Assembly (NCBI GenBank): GCA_002407725.1
Contig: DHOD01000010.1
Location: 6,162 to 16,794 of the forward strand
Length of the DNA: 10,633 bases
From: Christensenella sp. UBA5399
GTDB lineage: Bacteria > Bacillota > Clostridia > Christensenellales > Christensenellaceae
Direction: 5' to 3'
In this document: in pieces, positions 1-5,653 of the stretch
How positions within the stretch are numbered: position 1 is the first letter of the stretch
How the letters are laid out: each line of letters starts with the position of its first letter
Notes under the pieces: generated by a model
Seen by the model: the letters and a program-made list of their open reading frames with translations, nothing else
The model's database searches: none
What the model was told of the DNA's origin: nothing
Made by a program: the position numbers and the translations under genes

Positions 1-505
1 ACGCAATGTGGCTCAGCACTTCGCCGCCGCCTGTCGCCGCTATGTCAATGGTAATCAGCGGAATGCCTGCGTCGTTGACCATCTTGATTTCGTCTGCCGA
101 TGCTTCCGAATCAATCGGAACCACAATGATGCCGTCCACACCGCGGGCGATATAGTTTTCAAGTTGCTTTGTCTGCTCAGCAAGGTCGCCGTCCGGGTCC
201 TGCATGATGATCTCTATGCCCAGCTCGTCCGCTTTTTCCTGCAGGCCAACTTCCATATCCGTATAGAACTCAAAACCCCTGCTCCAGTTGGAAAAACCGA
301 TTGTGATGGTGTCATCGGACTCAGCCGCAGGCTCCTCTGCCGCAGGTTCCTCTGCTGCGGGCTCTTCGGCTGCGGGCTCTGCCGCAGTTGTTTCTTCTGC
401 CGCCGCCGGCTCCGGGTCGCTGCTCGTTGCGGGCTGCGCCGTACATGCCATCAACAATGCGGATACAAGCACAACAACAATAACTACTGATAATAATTTT
501 TTCAT
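1..505 (-). CDS. ABC transporter sugar-binding lipoprotein (5' part, runs off window)
   Basis: The first 168 residues of an extracellular solute-binding protein for a ribose/sugar-type ABC importer are present; the C-terminal part lies beyond base 1. Residues 1-20 form a signal peptide (MKK, then a Val/Leu-rich core) ending in the lipobox LLMAC, so Cys21 is the probable lipidated residue. A low-complexity linker of EPAAE repeats (about residues 43-62) tethers the binding domain, which starts near TITIGFSNW (66-74). QLENYIARGVDGIIVVPID (about residues 120-140) is typical of the Peripla_BP_4 (RbsB-like) fold. The ATG at 505-503 has the ribosome site TAAGGAG (complement of 513-519) 7 bases upstream. 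An operator-like site at 577-590 lies in the leader, so it is probably controlled by the LacI protein upstream. The permease and ATPase genes would be expected past base 1. The sugar cannot be read from the sequence. Confidence 0.92.
   Translation of the reverse strand, partial: MKKLLSVVIVVVLVSALLMACTAQPATSSDPEPAAAEETTAAEPAAEEPAAEEPAAEEPAAESDDTITIGFSNWSRGFEFYTDMEVGLQEKADELGIEIIMQDPDGDLAEQTKQLENYIARGVDGIIVVPIDSEASADEIKMVNDAGIPLITIDIAATGGGEVLSHIA
320..379 (-). repeat. EPAAE-coding 15-bp tandem repeat in the lipoprotein linker
   Basis: Four imperfect 15-bp units encode (EPAAE)x4 at residues 43-62, just after the lipidated Cys21. Acidic Ala/Pro/Glu linkers are common between the lipid anchor and the folded domain in Gram-positive binding proteins. 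Units differ at third codon positions, so this is not a recent perfect duplication. Confidence 0.75.
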
Positions 506-761
506 TCTTTCTCTCCTTATCATTTTCTATTACAACGGTAATAAATTACCATTTGATACGATCGTTCCGATTCTCAGTAAAAACGTTTTCATTTTATTGC
601 TTTGCTTTGATAGGCTTCACCCCCATTTTATGTGACGCAGGTTCTAACCCACGGAGAGAAATACTCGTACATTTGCGCCGTTTTGGCCTTGCGCCTCTAT
701 CACTCTATTCTATCCATCATCACAGCCGCTTCATCGCCGGCGGCTGCGGTTGACACATGGT
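506..761. other. Intergenic region between amidotransferase-like gene and binding-protein gene
   Basis: This 256-base gap is the leader of the binding-protein gene on the minus strand. It holds an operator-like palindrome at 577-590, a short perfect hairpin GGTAAT-AA-ATTACC at 537-550, and a 7-bp stem CAGCCGC/GCGGCTG at 723-746 with a 10-base loop and no U-run. The promoter is not clear. One option is TTTACT, 17 bases, TATCAA on the minus strand, overlapping the operator. Another is a TAAAAT -10 just upstream of the operator, with no good -35. No gene is seen on either strand. Confidence 0.5.
577..590 (-). promoter_or_regulatory. LacI-family operator-like site upstream of the binding-protein gene
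   Basis: GTAAAAACGTTTTC, centred on CG at 584/585, has the inner perfect palindrome AAAACGTTTT. The same 14 bases occur at 1244-1257, and a near copy overlaps the lacI promoter. A central CpG is the hallmark of LacI-family operators. On the minus strand it also reads TGAAAACGTTTTTA, one base off the CcpA cre consensus, so CcpA is an alternative binder. Confidence 0.6.
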
Positions 762-783
762 TCAGGCCTTTTGGGCCAGCCAT
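757..783 (-). other. Stem-loop across the stop codon of the amidotransferase-like gene
   Basis: ATGG (757-760) pairs with CCAT (780-783), and inside it GGCC (765-768) pairs with GGCC (774-777) around a 5-base loop. The stop codon at 764-762 lies in the internal loop. No T-run follows on the minus strand, so this is not a classic terminator. Confidence 0.35.
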
Positions 784-1520
784 TTCACAATATTCGTCCA
801 CAATGTTTTGTATATTTTGCTTTCACAAAACTCTTTCGGGCACCAGTGCGGCGCAACATCCATTGCATACCCAATCGAACGCCCTTTTCCATATTCCATC
901 ACAGATATGACCGGATCGCCATTATACTCCAGTATCACCTCGGCGCTATCTTTTACGCCGGCGGCCCTGTTGTACCCCAATATGCGCGGCAGGCTTTTAC
1001 CCAGGCCCTCAAATATTTTATGCTTTCTGGGATCAAGCTGCATTTCCACACCCTGGGGAAGCTCCACCCTGTCGTCATTCTTTTGAAAATTCACCGGCAG
1101 GGCCGCCTCCACAGGCGTATCATTGTATCGGCCCTTGCCCTCTATCCCCATAAATGACATGTATCCGCCTGCCATGCAAAGTCCCCCGCCAATCTCCACA
1201 TATTTTTTCAATATTTCTAATTTATTGGGGGTCGGTTCATGCTGTAAAAACGTTTTCGCAGGCAGCAAGAAAGTATTGGCCCCGCAGTCGCTTATGATCA
1301 CGCAATCGTATTTGTTTTTCAATTCCTCCGCCGTATCCGGAAACTGCTCCTGGACCATGTGGCACGGCATGTGGGTAAACGCAATCTCATCCGTAGAAAG
1401 AGCCGCTTCAATGTACGCCGTCCCCACTTCATATGTGCTGTACGAGAACGTATCCGCCCCCTTTGTCTCGACGATCTGCATTTGCCACGATTCCCCAACC
1501 AATAATACCGATATTTTCAT
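762..1520 (-). CDS. Glutamine amidotransferase-like protein (DUF1355 / ThuA-like fold)
   Basis: The 252-aa cytoplasmic protein begins MKISVLLVGESW and contains KYDCVIISDCG (about 70-80), GGGLCMAGGYMSFMG (111-125) and a late DVAPHWCP (221-228). This pattern fits the GATase1-like family annotated as putative glutamine amidotransferases (PF07090), whose members often sit beside sugar transport and catabolism genes. The usual nucleophile elbow G-x-C-x-G is not evident: Cys115 is in GGGLCMAGG, just before the expected position, so glutaminase activity is doubtful. The ATG at 1520 is chosen because AAAGGAG lies 8 bases upstream; a start 60 bases further up would give 272 aa but bypasses that site. 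It lies between lacI and the binding-protein gene on the same strand, and an operator-like site is embedded in it at 1244-1257. Its reaction is unknown; a role in handling the imported sugar is inference. Confidence 0.85.
   Translation of the reverse strand: MKISVLLVGESWQMQIVETKGADTFSYSTYEVGTAYIEAALSTDEIAFTHMPCHMVQEQFPDTAEELKNKYDCVIISDCGANTFLLPAKTFLQHEPTPNKLEILKKYVEIGGGLCMAGGYMSFMGIEGKGRYNDTPVEAALPVNFQKNDDRVELPQGVEMQLDPRKHKIFEGLGKSLPRILGYNRAAGVKDSAEVILEYNGDPVISVMEYGKGRSIGYAMDVAPHWCPKEFCESKIYKTLWTNIVKWLAQKA
1244..1257. promoter_or_regulatory. LacI-family operator-like site inside the amidotransferase-like gene
   Basis: GTAAAAACGTTTTC is identical over 14 bases to the site at 577-590 and is flanked by TG on one side and GCA on the other. 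It lies in coding sequence for AKTFLQ. It could be an auxiliary operator for looping or a roadblock, or a coincidence of Lys-Thr-Phe codons. Confidence 0.45.
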
Positions 1521-1578
1521 ACCATACTCCTTTTTGTCATTTGTTTTCTGTATCGTTTTATTATTTATACTATTCTCC

Positions 1579-1602
1579 AATAAAAACGTAGACGTTTTTA
1601 TT
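1579..1602. promoter_or_regulatory. Split operator-like palindrome upstream of the amidotransferase-like gene
   Basis: Two AATAAAAACGT arms face each other across AG. Each arm carries the AAAAACG half-site of the LacI-type sites at 577-590 and 1244-1257, but the two halves do not share the central CG as they do there. A possible TATAAA -10 lies just downstream on the minus strand (complement of 1564-1569), with no convincing -35. It may be an operator, simply hairpin H7 of the tiled block, or both. Confidence 0.4.
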
Positions 1603-1746
1603 CCGCGCCTTTAGCGCAGGGTTCATTACGCTTTTTGACGTAATGAACCGGATAAGCCGTGCAATGCTAAATCCTGCAAAACGACATATCGTTTTGCACC
1701 CGCATTTCATGCGGGAATAGAAAAGTAGTTTTTCTGCTTTTCTATT
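1579..1746 (-). other. Seven abutting hairpins filling the lacI to amidotransferase-like gap
   Basis: On the minus (mRNA) strand this 168-base block is covered end to end by stem-loops with no base between them. H1 1746-1716: 10-bp stem AATAGAAAAG/CTTTTCTATT, loop 11. H2 1715-1699: 7-bp stem CCCGCAT/ATGCGGG, loop 3. H3 1698-1675: 10-bp stem TGCAAAACGA/TCGTTTTGCA, loop 4. H4 1674-1650: imperfect, GGAT/ATCC plus AGC/GCT. H5 1649-1620: 11-bp stem GGTTCATTACG/CGTAATGAACC, loop 8. H6 1619-1603: 6-bp stem CTGCGC/GCGCGG with one G-U pair that forms only in minus-strand RNA, loop 5. H7 1602-1579: 11-bp stem AATAAAAACGT/ACGTTTTTATT, loop 2. H1 contains the lacI stop codon. The stems are unrelated in sequence, so this is not a repeat array. 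Function unknown; an mRNA-stabilising or processing structure is one possibility. Confidence 0.85.
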
Positions 1747-2755
1747 GGATATTAGTATTATTGATATCCACAATAGACCCGCGTTCCATGATGCTCACAT
1801 TCAATACGTCTTTTGCGTCTATATTTTTTCCTTTTAACGCCGAGAAAAGCTTCTCTGCTGCAACAACGCCCATCTCGACCATCGGCCTTGCCACAACCGT
1901 AATGCCATTGTCCACAAAACTGGCCAGTATATGGTCGTCAAACCCCACAAGGGAGATATCCTTGCCCGCCACAAGGCCTTCGTCCTTAAGCGCCTCAATA
2001 CAGCCTATGCACAGCAGGTTGTTTGTCGCAAACACAGCGGTCGGTTTATTCTCCATGGCCAACAGCTTTTTCATGCCGTCGTACCCTGTCTCCCTGTACC
2101 AGTCGCCATGCACAACATAATCGTTATTCACGGAAACGCCGTATTCCTTCAATGCCTGCTCGTACCCCATATAACGTTCCTGTCCAATGTTGAATGTCAG
2201 CTCGCCGATGATGATCCCTACATCCCTGTGCCCCTTTTCCATCAGCAGTTTTACGATCTGGTAAGACCCGCCAAAGTTGTCGATCACCACGCCGGGCAGC
2301 CCGGATGCCGTGATGTACCTGTCCACCAATATGATGGGCTTGCCAAATTGCTTATACACTTCGGTATTCACACATGCCGGCACCACGATTGCCCCATCTA
2401 TAATCTTTGCCAAGGGGCCTGTAAAAAGTTCCGCTTCCTTCTCTTTTTCAGAGTTGGATGCATACACAATTGTTGTATAACCCCTGTCGCTCATGACCTC
2501 CTCGACGCCATGCACCACCGAGGTGTAGTATTCATTGATGATATCGGGAACCACAACCAGTATGTTTTTTGTACGCCCCTTCACCATAGAGACAGCAATG
2601 CTGTTGGGCACATAGTTTAACTGCTGCGCCGCGTCTTTTACCCTTTTTCGGACTTCGTCGCTGACCCTGTCCAAATCGTTCATCGCACGCGATACCGTCG
2701 ATATCGATACGCCCGCCTGCTTTGCAACATCTTTTATTGTTGCATGCTTTTTCAT
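1742..2755 (-). CDS. LacI-family transcriptional regulator
   Basis: This 337-aa repressor has the standard family length. Residues 5-25 (ATIKDVAKQAGVSISTVSRA) form the helix-turn-helix; the hinge helix follows at 48-60 (YVPNSIAVSMVKG). From about residue 63 (KNILVVVPDI) there is a periplasmic-binding-like sugar sensor domain, with IDGAIVVPA (119-127) and DISLVGFDD (266-274) as recognisable family segments. The hinge position usually occupied by Leu, which inserts at the central CpG of the operator, is Met57. The ATG at 2755 has AGGTGG 5 bases upstream and puts the HTH at the normal place. It probably controls itself and the downstream sugar genes: its own promoter carries a matching operator. 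The effector sugar is not known. The last codons and the stop lie inside hairpin H1 of the following structured region. Confidence 0.95.
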   Translation of the reverse strand: MKKHATIKDVAKQAGVSISTVSRAMNDLDRVSDEVRKRVKDAAQQLNYVPNSIAVSMVKGRTKNILVVVPDIINEYYTSVVHGVEEVMSDRGYTTIVYASNSEKEKEAELFTGPLAKIIDGAIVVPACVNTEVYKQFGKPIILVDRYITASGLPGVVIDNFGGSYQIVKLLMEKGHRDVGIIIGELTFNIGQERYMGYEQALKEYGVSVNNDYVVHGDWYRETGYDGMKKLLAMENKPTAVFATNNLLCIGCIEALKDEGLVAGKDISLVGFDDHILASFVDNGITVVARPMVEMGVVAAEKLFSALKGKNIDAKDVLNVSIMERGSIVDINNTNIQ

Positions 2756-2886
2756 AAGCCACCTGTTTTCTGTAATGTTATATATAAATAGATTTTTAAC
2801 TAAATCACCAGCAAGCCAATGCACGCTTTGGCGCGCTTCGCCACTTGTTGTTCTGTCATGTAATTGCAAAGTTGATTGGTTTTATC

Positions 2887-2899
2887 GAAACGTTTTTAC
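2887..2899 (-). promoter_or_regulatory. LacI-family operator-like site over the lacI transcription start
   Basis: On the minus strand it reads GTAAAAACGTTTC, matching the other sites over GTAAAAACGTTT, with the central CG at 2891/2892. It begins about 7 bases after the -10 box of the lacI promoter, so it would cover the transcription start and first transcribed bases. That placement fits autorepression. Confidence 0.65.
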
Positions 2900-2905
2900 A
2901 AAAAG

Positions 2906-2934
2906 AGCATACCATCTTCGCCAGGCATTGTCAA
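2906..2934 (-). promoter_or_regulatory. lacI promoter (SigA type)
   Basis: On the minus strand a perfect -35 TTGACA (2934-2929) is followed by a 17-base spacer and the -10 TATGCT (2911-2906). The predicted start is near 2899, giving a leader of about 144 bases before the lacI ATG. Confidence 0.75.
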
Positions 2935-3067
2935 GAATATATTTTTGTGAAAGCCGGACTTTCATATATCATATAGCCAAGCCACTATCTGCGCCTGCAA
3001 CATACCCTCCGCATTTATCTTACGCAAATCGCCTCCCTGATAATTTAGTCAACATCGCGAATTGGTA

Positions 3068-3096
3068 TTGAGCCTGATACATTTATGTTATACAAT
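3068..3096 (+). promoter_or_regulatory. dapL promoter (SigA type)
   Basis: The -35 TTGAGC (3068-3073), a 17-base spacer and the -10 TACAAT (3091-3096) precede dapL. Transcription would start near 3103. A perfect hairpin GATGTA-TAAT-TACATC (3101-3116) would then form the extreme 5' end of the mRNA. Confidence 0.6.
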
Positions 3097-3139
3097 GGAA
3101 GATGTATAATTACATCAACCTACAATAGGAGAATTACTT

Positions 3140-4375
3140 ATGATCAAGGTCAACCCAAATTTCAGCAAGCTAATGGGCAGCTACCTTTTTTCGGAGATCG
3201 CAAAAAGGGAAAGCGCCTTTATTGCCGCACATCCTGACGCACAGGTCATCAAGCTTGGGATCGGCGACGTCACCATGCCGCTTGCGCCTGCCGTTGTGGA
3301 CGCCATGCAAAAGGCAGCCGCCGAGCTGGGCCGGGCGGAAAGCTTCCGCGGCTATGGCCCCTACGAAGGATACGCATTCCTGCGCGAGGCAATTGTAGCA
3401 AACGATTATGCGGCACGCGGCATGGATATTGCCGCCGACGAGATTTTTGTTTCGGATGGGGCAAAAAGCGATACGGGAAGCTTTCAGGAGCTTTTTTCGA
3501 CAGACTGCACCGTAGCCGTAACCGACCCTGTATACCCCGTATATGTGGATACCAACGTCATGGCGGGGCGCACGGGCGCATATGACGATTCCGCCATGGG
3601 GTATGCGGGTATTGTGTACCTGCCCACCACCGCCGAAAACGGATTTGTACCGGAAATCCCTGCCGGCAAGGTGGACCTTGTGTACCTGTGTTCGCCCAAC
3701 AACCCGACCGGTACCGTGCTCAGAAAACCCGAATTGCAGCAATGGGTGGACTGGGCAAACAAGACAGGCGCGGTCATCCTGATGGATTCCGCTTATGAAA
3801 GCTTTATCACAGAGGATGATGTCCCCCACAGCATTTTTGAAATCGAAGGCGCCAAAACCTGCGCCGTGGAATTTCGCAGCTTCTCTAAATCGGCCGGGTT
3901 CACCGGCACGCGCTGCGCCTATACCGTTGTACCCAAGGAGCTGATGGGCGTGGATGCAAGTGGCGCGGCGGTATCCTTGAACGACATGTGGATGCGTAGG
4001 CAGTCCACCAAATTCAACGGTGTTTCGTATGTGATCCAGCGCGGGGCCGAGGCCGTATATTCCAAAGACGGCAAGGCGCAGAACGCCGAAATTATCGCCG
4101 GGTACCTCAGCAATGCCAAAATCATCAAGGCAGGGCTTGAGGATATCGGCCTGGAAGTATATGGCGGTGTGAATTCGCCCTATGTATGGCTTAAAACGCC
4201 GGGCAACATGAAAAGCTGGGACTTCTTTGACAAGCTTTTGGCAGAGGCGAATGTCGTAGGTACGCCCGGCAGCGGATTTGGCAGCAAAGGCGAGCATTAT
4301 TTCCGCCTTACGGCCTTCAACACCGAAGAGAACACCAAGAAGGCAATTGAAAGAATCAAACAACTGAAATTTTGA
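3140..4375 (+). CDS. dapL: LL-diaminopimelate aminotransferase
   Basis: This 411-aa PLP-dependent class I/II aminotransferase converts L-tetrahydrodipicolinate and glutamate directly to LL-diaminopimelate and 2-oxoglutarate (the DapL shortcut to lysine and peptidoglycan). The length matches the family. The N-terminal block [13 protein letters not shown] (38-50) and the segment [17 protein letters not shown] (69-85) are DapL-like. PLP-site features are DGAKSD (106-111), PNNPTG (186-191), D216 and Y219 in MDSAYE, the Schiff-base Lys250 in [15 protein letters not shown], Arg258, and the substrate-carboxylate Arg389 in FRLTAFN. The ATG follows AGGAG with about 8 bases spacing. It has its own promoter, is divergent from lacI, and is followed 18 bases later by a glycosyltransferase gene, so the two are probably cotranscribed. 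Confidence 0.95.
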   Translation: MIKVNPNFSKLMGSYLFSEIAKRESAFIAAHPDAQVIKLGIGDVTMPLAPAVVDAMQKAAAELGRAESFRGYGPYEGYAFLREAIVANDYAARGMDIAADEIFVSDGAKSDTGSFQELFSTDCTVAVTDPVYPVYVDTNVMAGRTGAYDDSAMGYAGIVYLPTTAENGFVPEIPAGKVDLVYLCSPNNPTGTVLRKPELQQWVDWANKTGAVILMDSAYESFITEDDVPHSIFEIEGAKTCAVEFRSFSKSAGFTGTRCAYTVVPKELMGVDASGAAVSLNDMWMRRQSTKFNGVSYVIQRGAEAVYSKDGKAQNAEIIAGYLSNAKIIKAGLEDIGLEVYGGVNSPYVWLKTPGNMKSWDFFDKLLAEANVVGTPGSGFGSKGEHYFRLTAFNTEENTKKAIERIKQLKF

Positions 4376-4393
4376 AAGGTGAGGTATATTTTT

Positions 4394-5470
4394 ATGAAAC
4401 TGGCATTTGTAGCGGCGGCGGATTGTCCGCACGTGGTCAAGCTTGTAAATTCTATGGAACAGCGTGGCAACAGCGTCACATTGTATTCTCTGCCCGACCA
4501 GAAGGATGCGAATAGCGAAATCAACGCGCAGGTAAACATTGTATACCTTGCAGTGCCCCGGGCGCAAAACGGCTTCAAGAAAAACATCAAGCAATTGCAA
4601 GGCGCGCTTGCATCGGGTGGATTTGATGCGGTATGCGCATTTGACATGCCCACATACGGGCTGATGGCCGCAAAGGCAAAAGCACAAAGGCTGCTGCTGA
4701 TATCCAGCGGGCTGGATGTTTACAATTGTGAAAAGGACGGCACAAAATCACAGATCAAAAAAAGCATCAAAGCGGCCGGCGCCGTCTGCGCAACCGCCCC
4801 CAACGTCATCACCAAAATCAAGGAATACTACAAAAAGGACGATAAAGCATTCTTCGTCACGCCGTTTGGTGTGGATATGGAAAAATTCGTTAAAAAAGAA
4901 GTCACAAAAGGCGATATACCATATATCGGGTCTATTAAATTTTTGGAGCCGGGCAACGGCGTAGATGTCGTCATCAGCGCTTTCGCAAAAATGCTTCATA
5001 AATCCGAAACCGACGCCATCCTGAAAATTGTAGGCAGCGGGTCGTTGGAATCCGCCCTGAAGGATCAGGTAAAGCGTCTTGGAATTGAAGAAAAAGTGGA
5101 ATTTACCGGTTACGTAAAAAATGCCGATATGCCCGATGTAATCAATACAATGGATGTTGTTGTGCAAATGACCCCCACCGAGTGCTTCGGCGTTTCCGCG
5201 GTGGAAGCAATGGCATGCGAGGTGCCTGTCGTATCGTCCGACACTTTCGGCTCCAGCGAATTTATGCTGGAGAGCGTGACAGGGTATCTTGTTAAGGCCG
5301 GCAACGAAGAAACCTGCGCCAATCGGATGACCGACCTGATCGAGAACAAGGATGCGCGGGAGCGTATGGGCAAGATGGCACGGGAGGATGTTCTTCCATT
5401 GTATGCCCTGCCGGCATGTATCGATAAATTTGAGCAAGCGGTCAAAAGCGTAACGGGTAACGCCGTTTAA
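4394..5470 (+). CDS. Glycosyltransferase, group 1 (GT4-like)
   Basis: This 358-aa GT-B fold glycosyltransferase should transfer a sugar from an activated donor to an unknown acceptor in the cytoplasm. The N-terminal domain starts MKLAFVAAADCPHVVKLVNS. The C-terminal donor domain includes ILKIVGSGSLES (209-220), VEFTGYV (235-241) and the E-x7-E motif, Glu263 and Glu271 in TECFGVSAVEAMACEVPVV. The usual GR-x-x-xEKG segment is replaced by GSIKFLEPGNGVDV (about 179-192). No membrane segment is evident. The ATG at 4394 is preferred: GAGG lies 9 bases upstream, while a GTG 15 bases earlier has no well-spaced site. The gene follows dapL by 18 bases with no terminator, so a cell-envelope role alongside diaminopimelate synthesis is possible, but that is inference from context. 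Confidence 0.9.
   Translation: MKLAFVAAADCPHVVKLVNSMEQRGNSVTLYSLPDQKDANSEINAQVNIVYLAVPRAQNGFKKNIKQLQGALASGGFDAVCAFDMPTYGLMAAKAKAQRLLLISSGLDVYNCEKDGTKSQIKKSIKAAGAVCATAPNVITKIKEYYKKDDKAFFVTPFGVDMEKFVKKEVTKGDIPYIGSIKFLEPGNGVDVVISAFAKMLHKSETDAILKIVGSGSLESALKDQVKRLGIEEKVEFTGYVKNADMPDVINTMDVVVQMTPTECFGVSAVEAMACEVPVVSSDTFGSSEFMLESVTGYLVKAGNEETCANRMTDLIENKDARERMGKMAREDVLPLYALPACIDKFEQAVKSVTGNAV
5452..5467 (+). other. Stem-loop abutting the glycosyltransferase stop codon
   Basis: AACGG (5452-5456) pairs with CCGTT (5463-5467) around a 6-base loop and ends directly against the TAA at 5468. The stem is only 5 bp and no T-run follows, so it is weakly supported on its own. It resembles stem-loops at other gene ends in this window. 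Confidence 0.25.
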
Positions 5471-5488
5471 CCCTGGCGCCGTCGGTTT

Positions 5489-5638
5489 AATAAAGAATAG
5501 CGGATAATTTCTTTATTTTGTATGTGCTGGAATATCCAGTGTGGTTTCTCAAATGACTGCATGAATGTCATTTGCAAGAAGTTGTTATGCGCTATACAAT
5601 GGCCGTACGCGGGCCATTCGCTGCGATAAATCGATTTA
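5489..5638 (+). other. Hairpin-rich gap and leader before the EIIC-EAL gene
   Basis: Perfect inverted repeats follow one another. AATAAAGAA/TTCTTTATT (5489-5517) has a 9-bp stem and an 11-base loop. CTGGA/TCCAG (5527-5539) is extended by G-U pairs on the plus strand. CAAATGAC/GTCATTTG (5550-5574) has an 8-bp stem and a 9-base loop. AATGGCC/GGCCATT (5598-5618) has a 7-bp stem and a 7-base loop. TAAATCGATTTA (5627-5638) is a 12-base palindrome. The first may act as a weak terminator for the upstream gene (short T-run). The last two lie in or next to the start of the EIIC-EAL mRNA. Function unknown. Confidence 0.6.
5572..5600 (+). promoter_or_regulatory. Candidate promoter of the EIIC-EAL gene
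   Basis: The -35-like TTGCAA (5572-5577), a 17-base spacer and the -10 TACAAT (5595-5600) predict a start near 5607. The -10 overlaps the left arm of the 5598-5618 hairpin, so a protein binding that inverted repeat could regulate initiation. Confidence 0.45.
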
Positions 5639-5653
5639 ACGAGGTTGAGGGAT

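Larger units (their letters stand above)
2756..3139. other. Divergent intergenic region between lacI and dapL
   Basis: This 384-base region holds the minus-strand lacI promoter, its operator and a leader of about 144 bases, then the plus-strand dapL promoter. Between the promoters lies a short perfect hairpin TGAAAG/CTTTCA at 2948-2964. In the lacI leader the pair GCCAA/TTGGC near 2815-2833 could form a small hairpin. No additional gene was seen; the in-frame upstream extension of lacI has no supported start. Confidence 0.6.

Noticed and set aside
288..635. Plus-strand frame with repeated Ala-Ala-Gly-Ser-Ser
   Set aside because: The repeats are the complement of the EPAAE linker of the binding lipoprotein, which has a signal peptide, lipobox and ribosome site on the other strand.
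591..640. Promoter for the binding-protein gene
   Set aside because: Two alternative -35/-10 pairs around the operator are equally weak, so neither is listed as a separate promoter.
723..746. 7-bp stem downstream of the amidotransferase-like gene as an intrinsic terminator
   Set aside because: The inverted repeat is real but no T-run follows on the minus strand, so I did not call it a terminator.
1521..1580. 20-residue N-terminal extension of the amidotransferase-like protein
   Set aside because: It would place the ribosome site AAAGGAG inside the coding region, and MKISVLLVGE is a natural first strand.
1579..1746. CRISPR array, REP cluster or integron attC array as explanation for the hairpins
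   Set aside because: The stems and loops share no common sequence, there is no regular repeat-spacer period, and no core sites or integrase gene are present.
2756..2869. 38-residue N-terminal extension of the LacI protein from a TTG
   Set aside because: The start at 2755 has a ribosome site and puts the HTH at the family position; the extension has no family likeness and overlaps the leader.
3170..4687. Long open frame of 505 codons antisense to dapL and the glycosyltransferase
   Set aside because: It spans two clearly real plus-strand genes, has a Cys/His/Arg-rich composition with no domain, and arises from the GC-rich codon pattern of the true genes.
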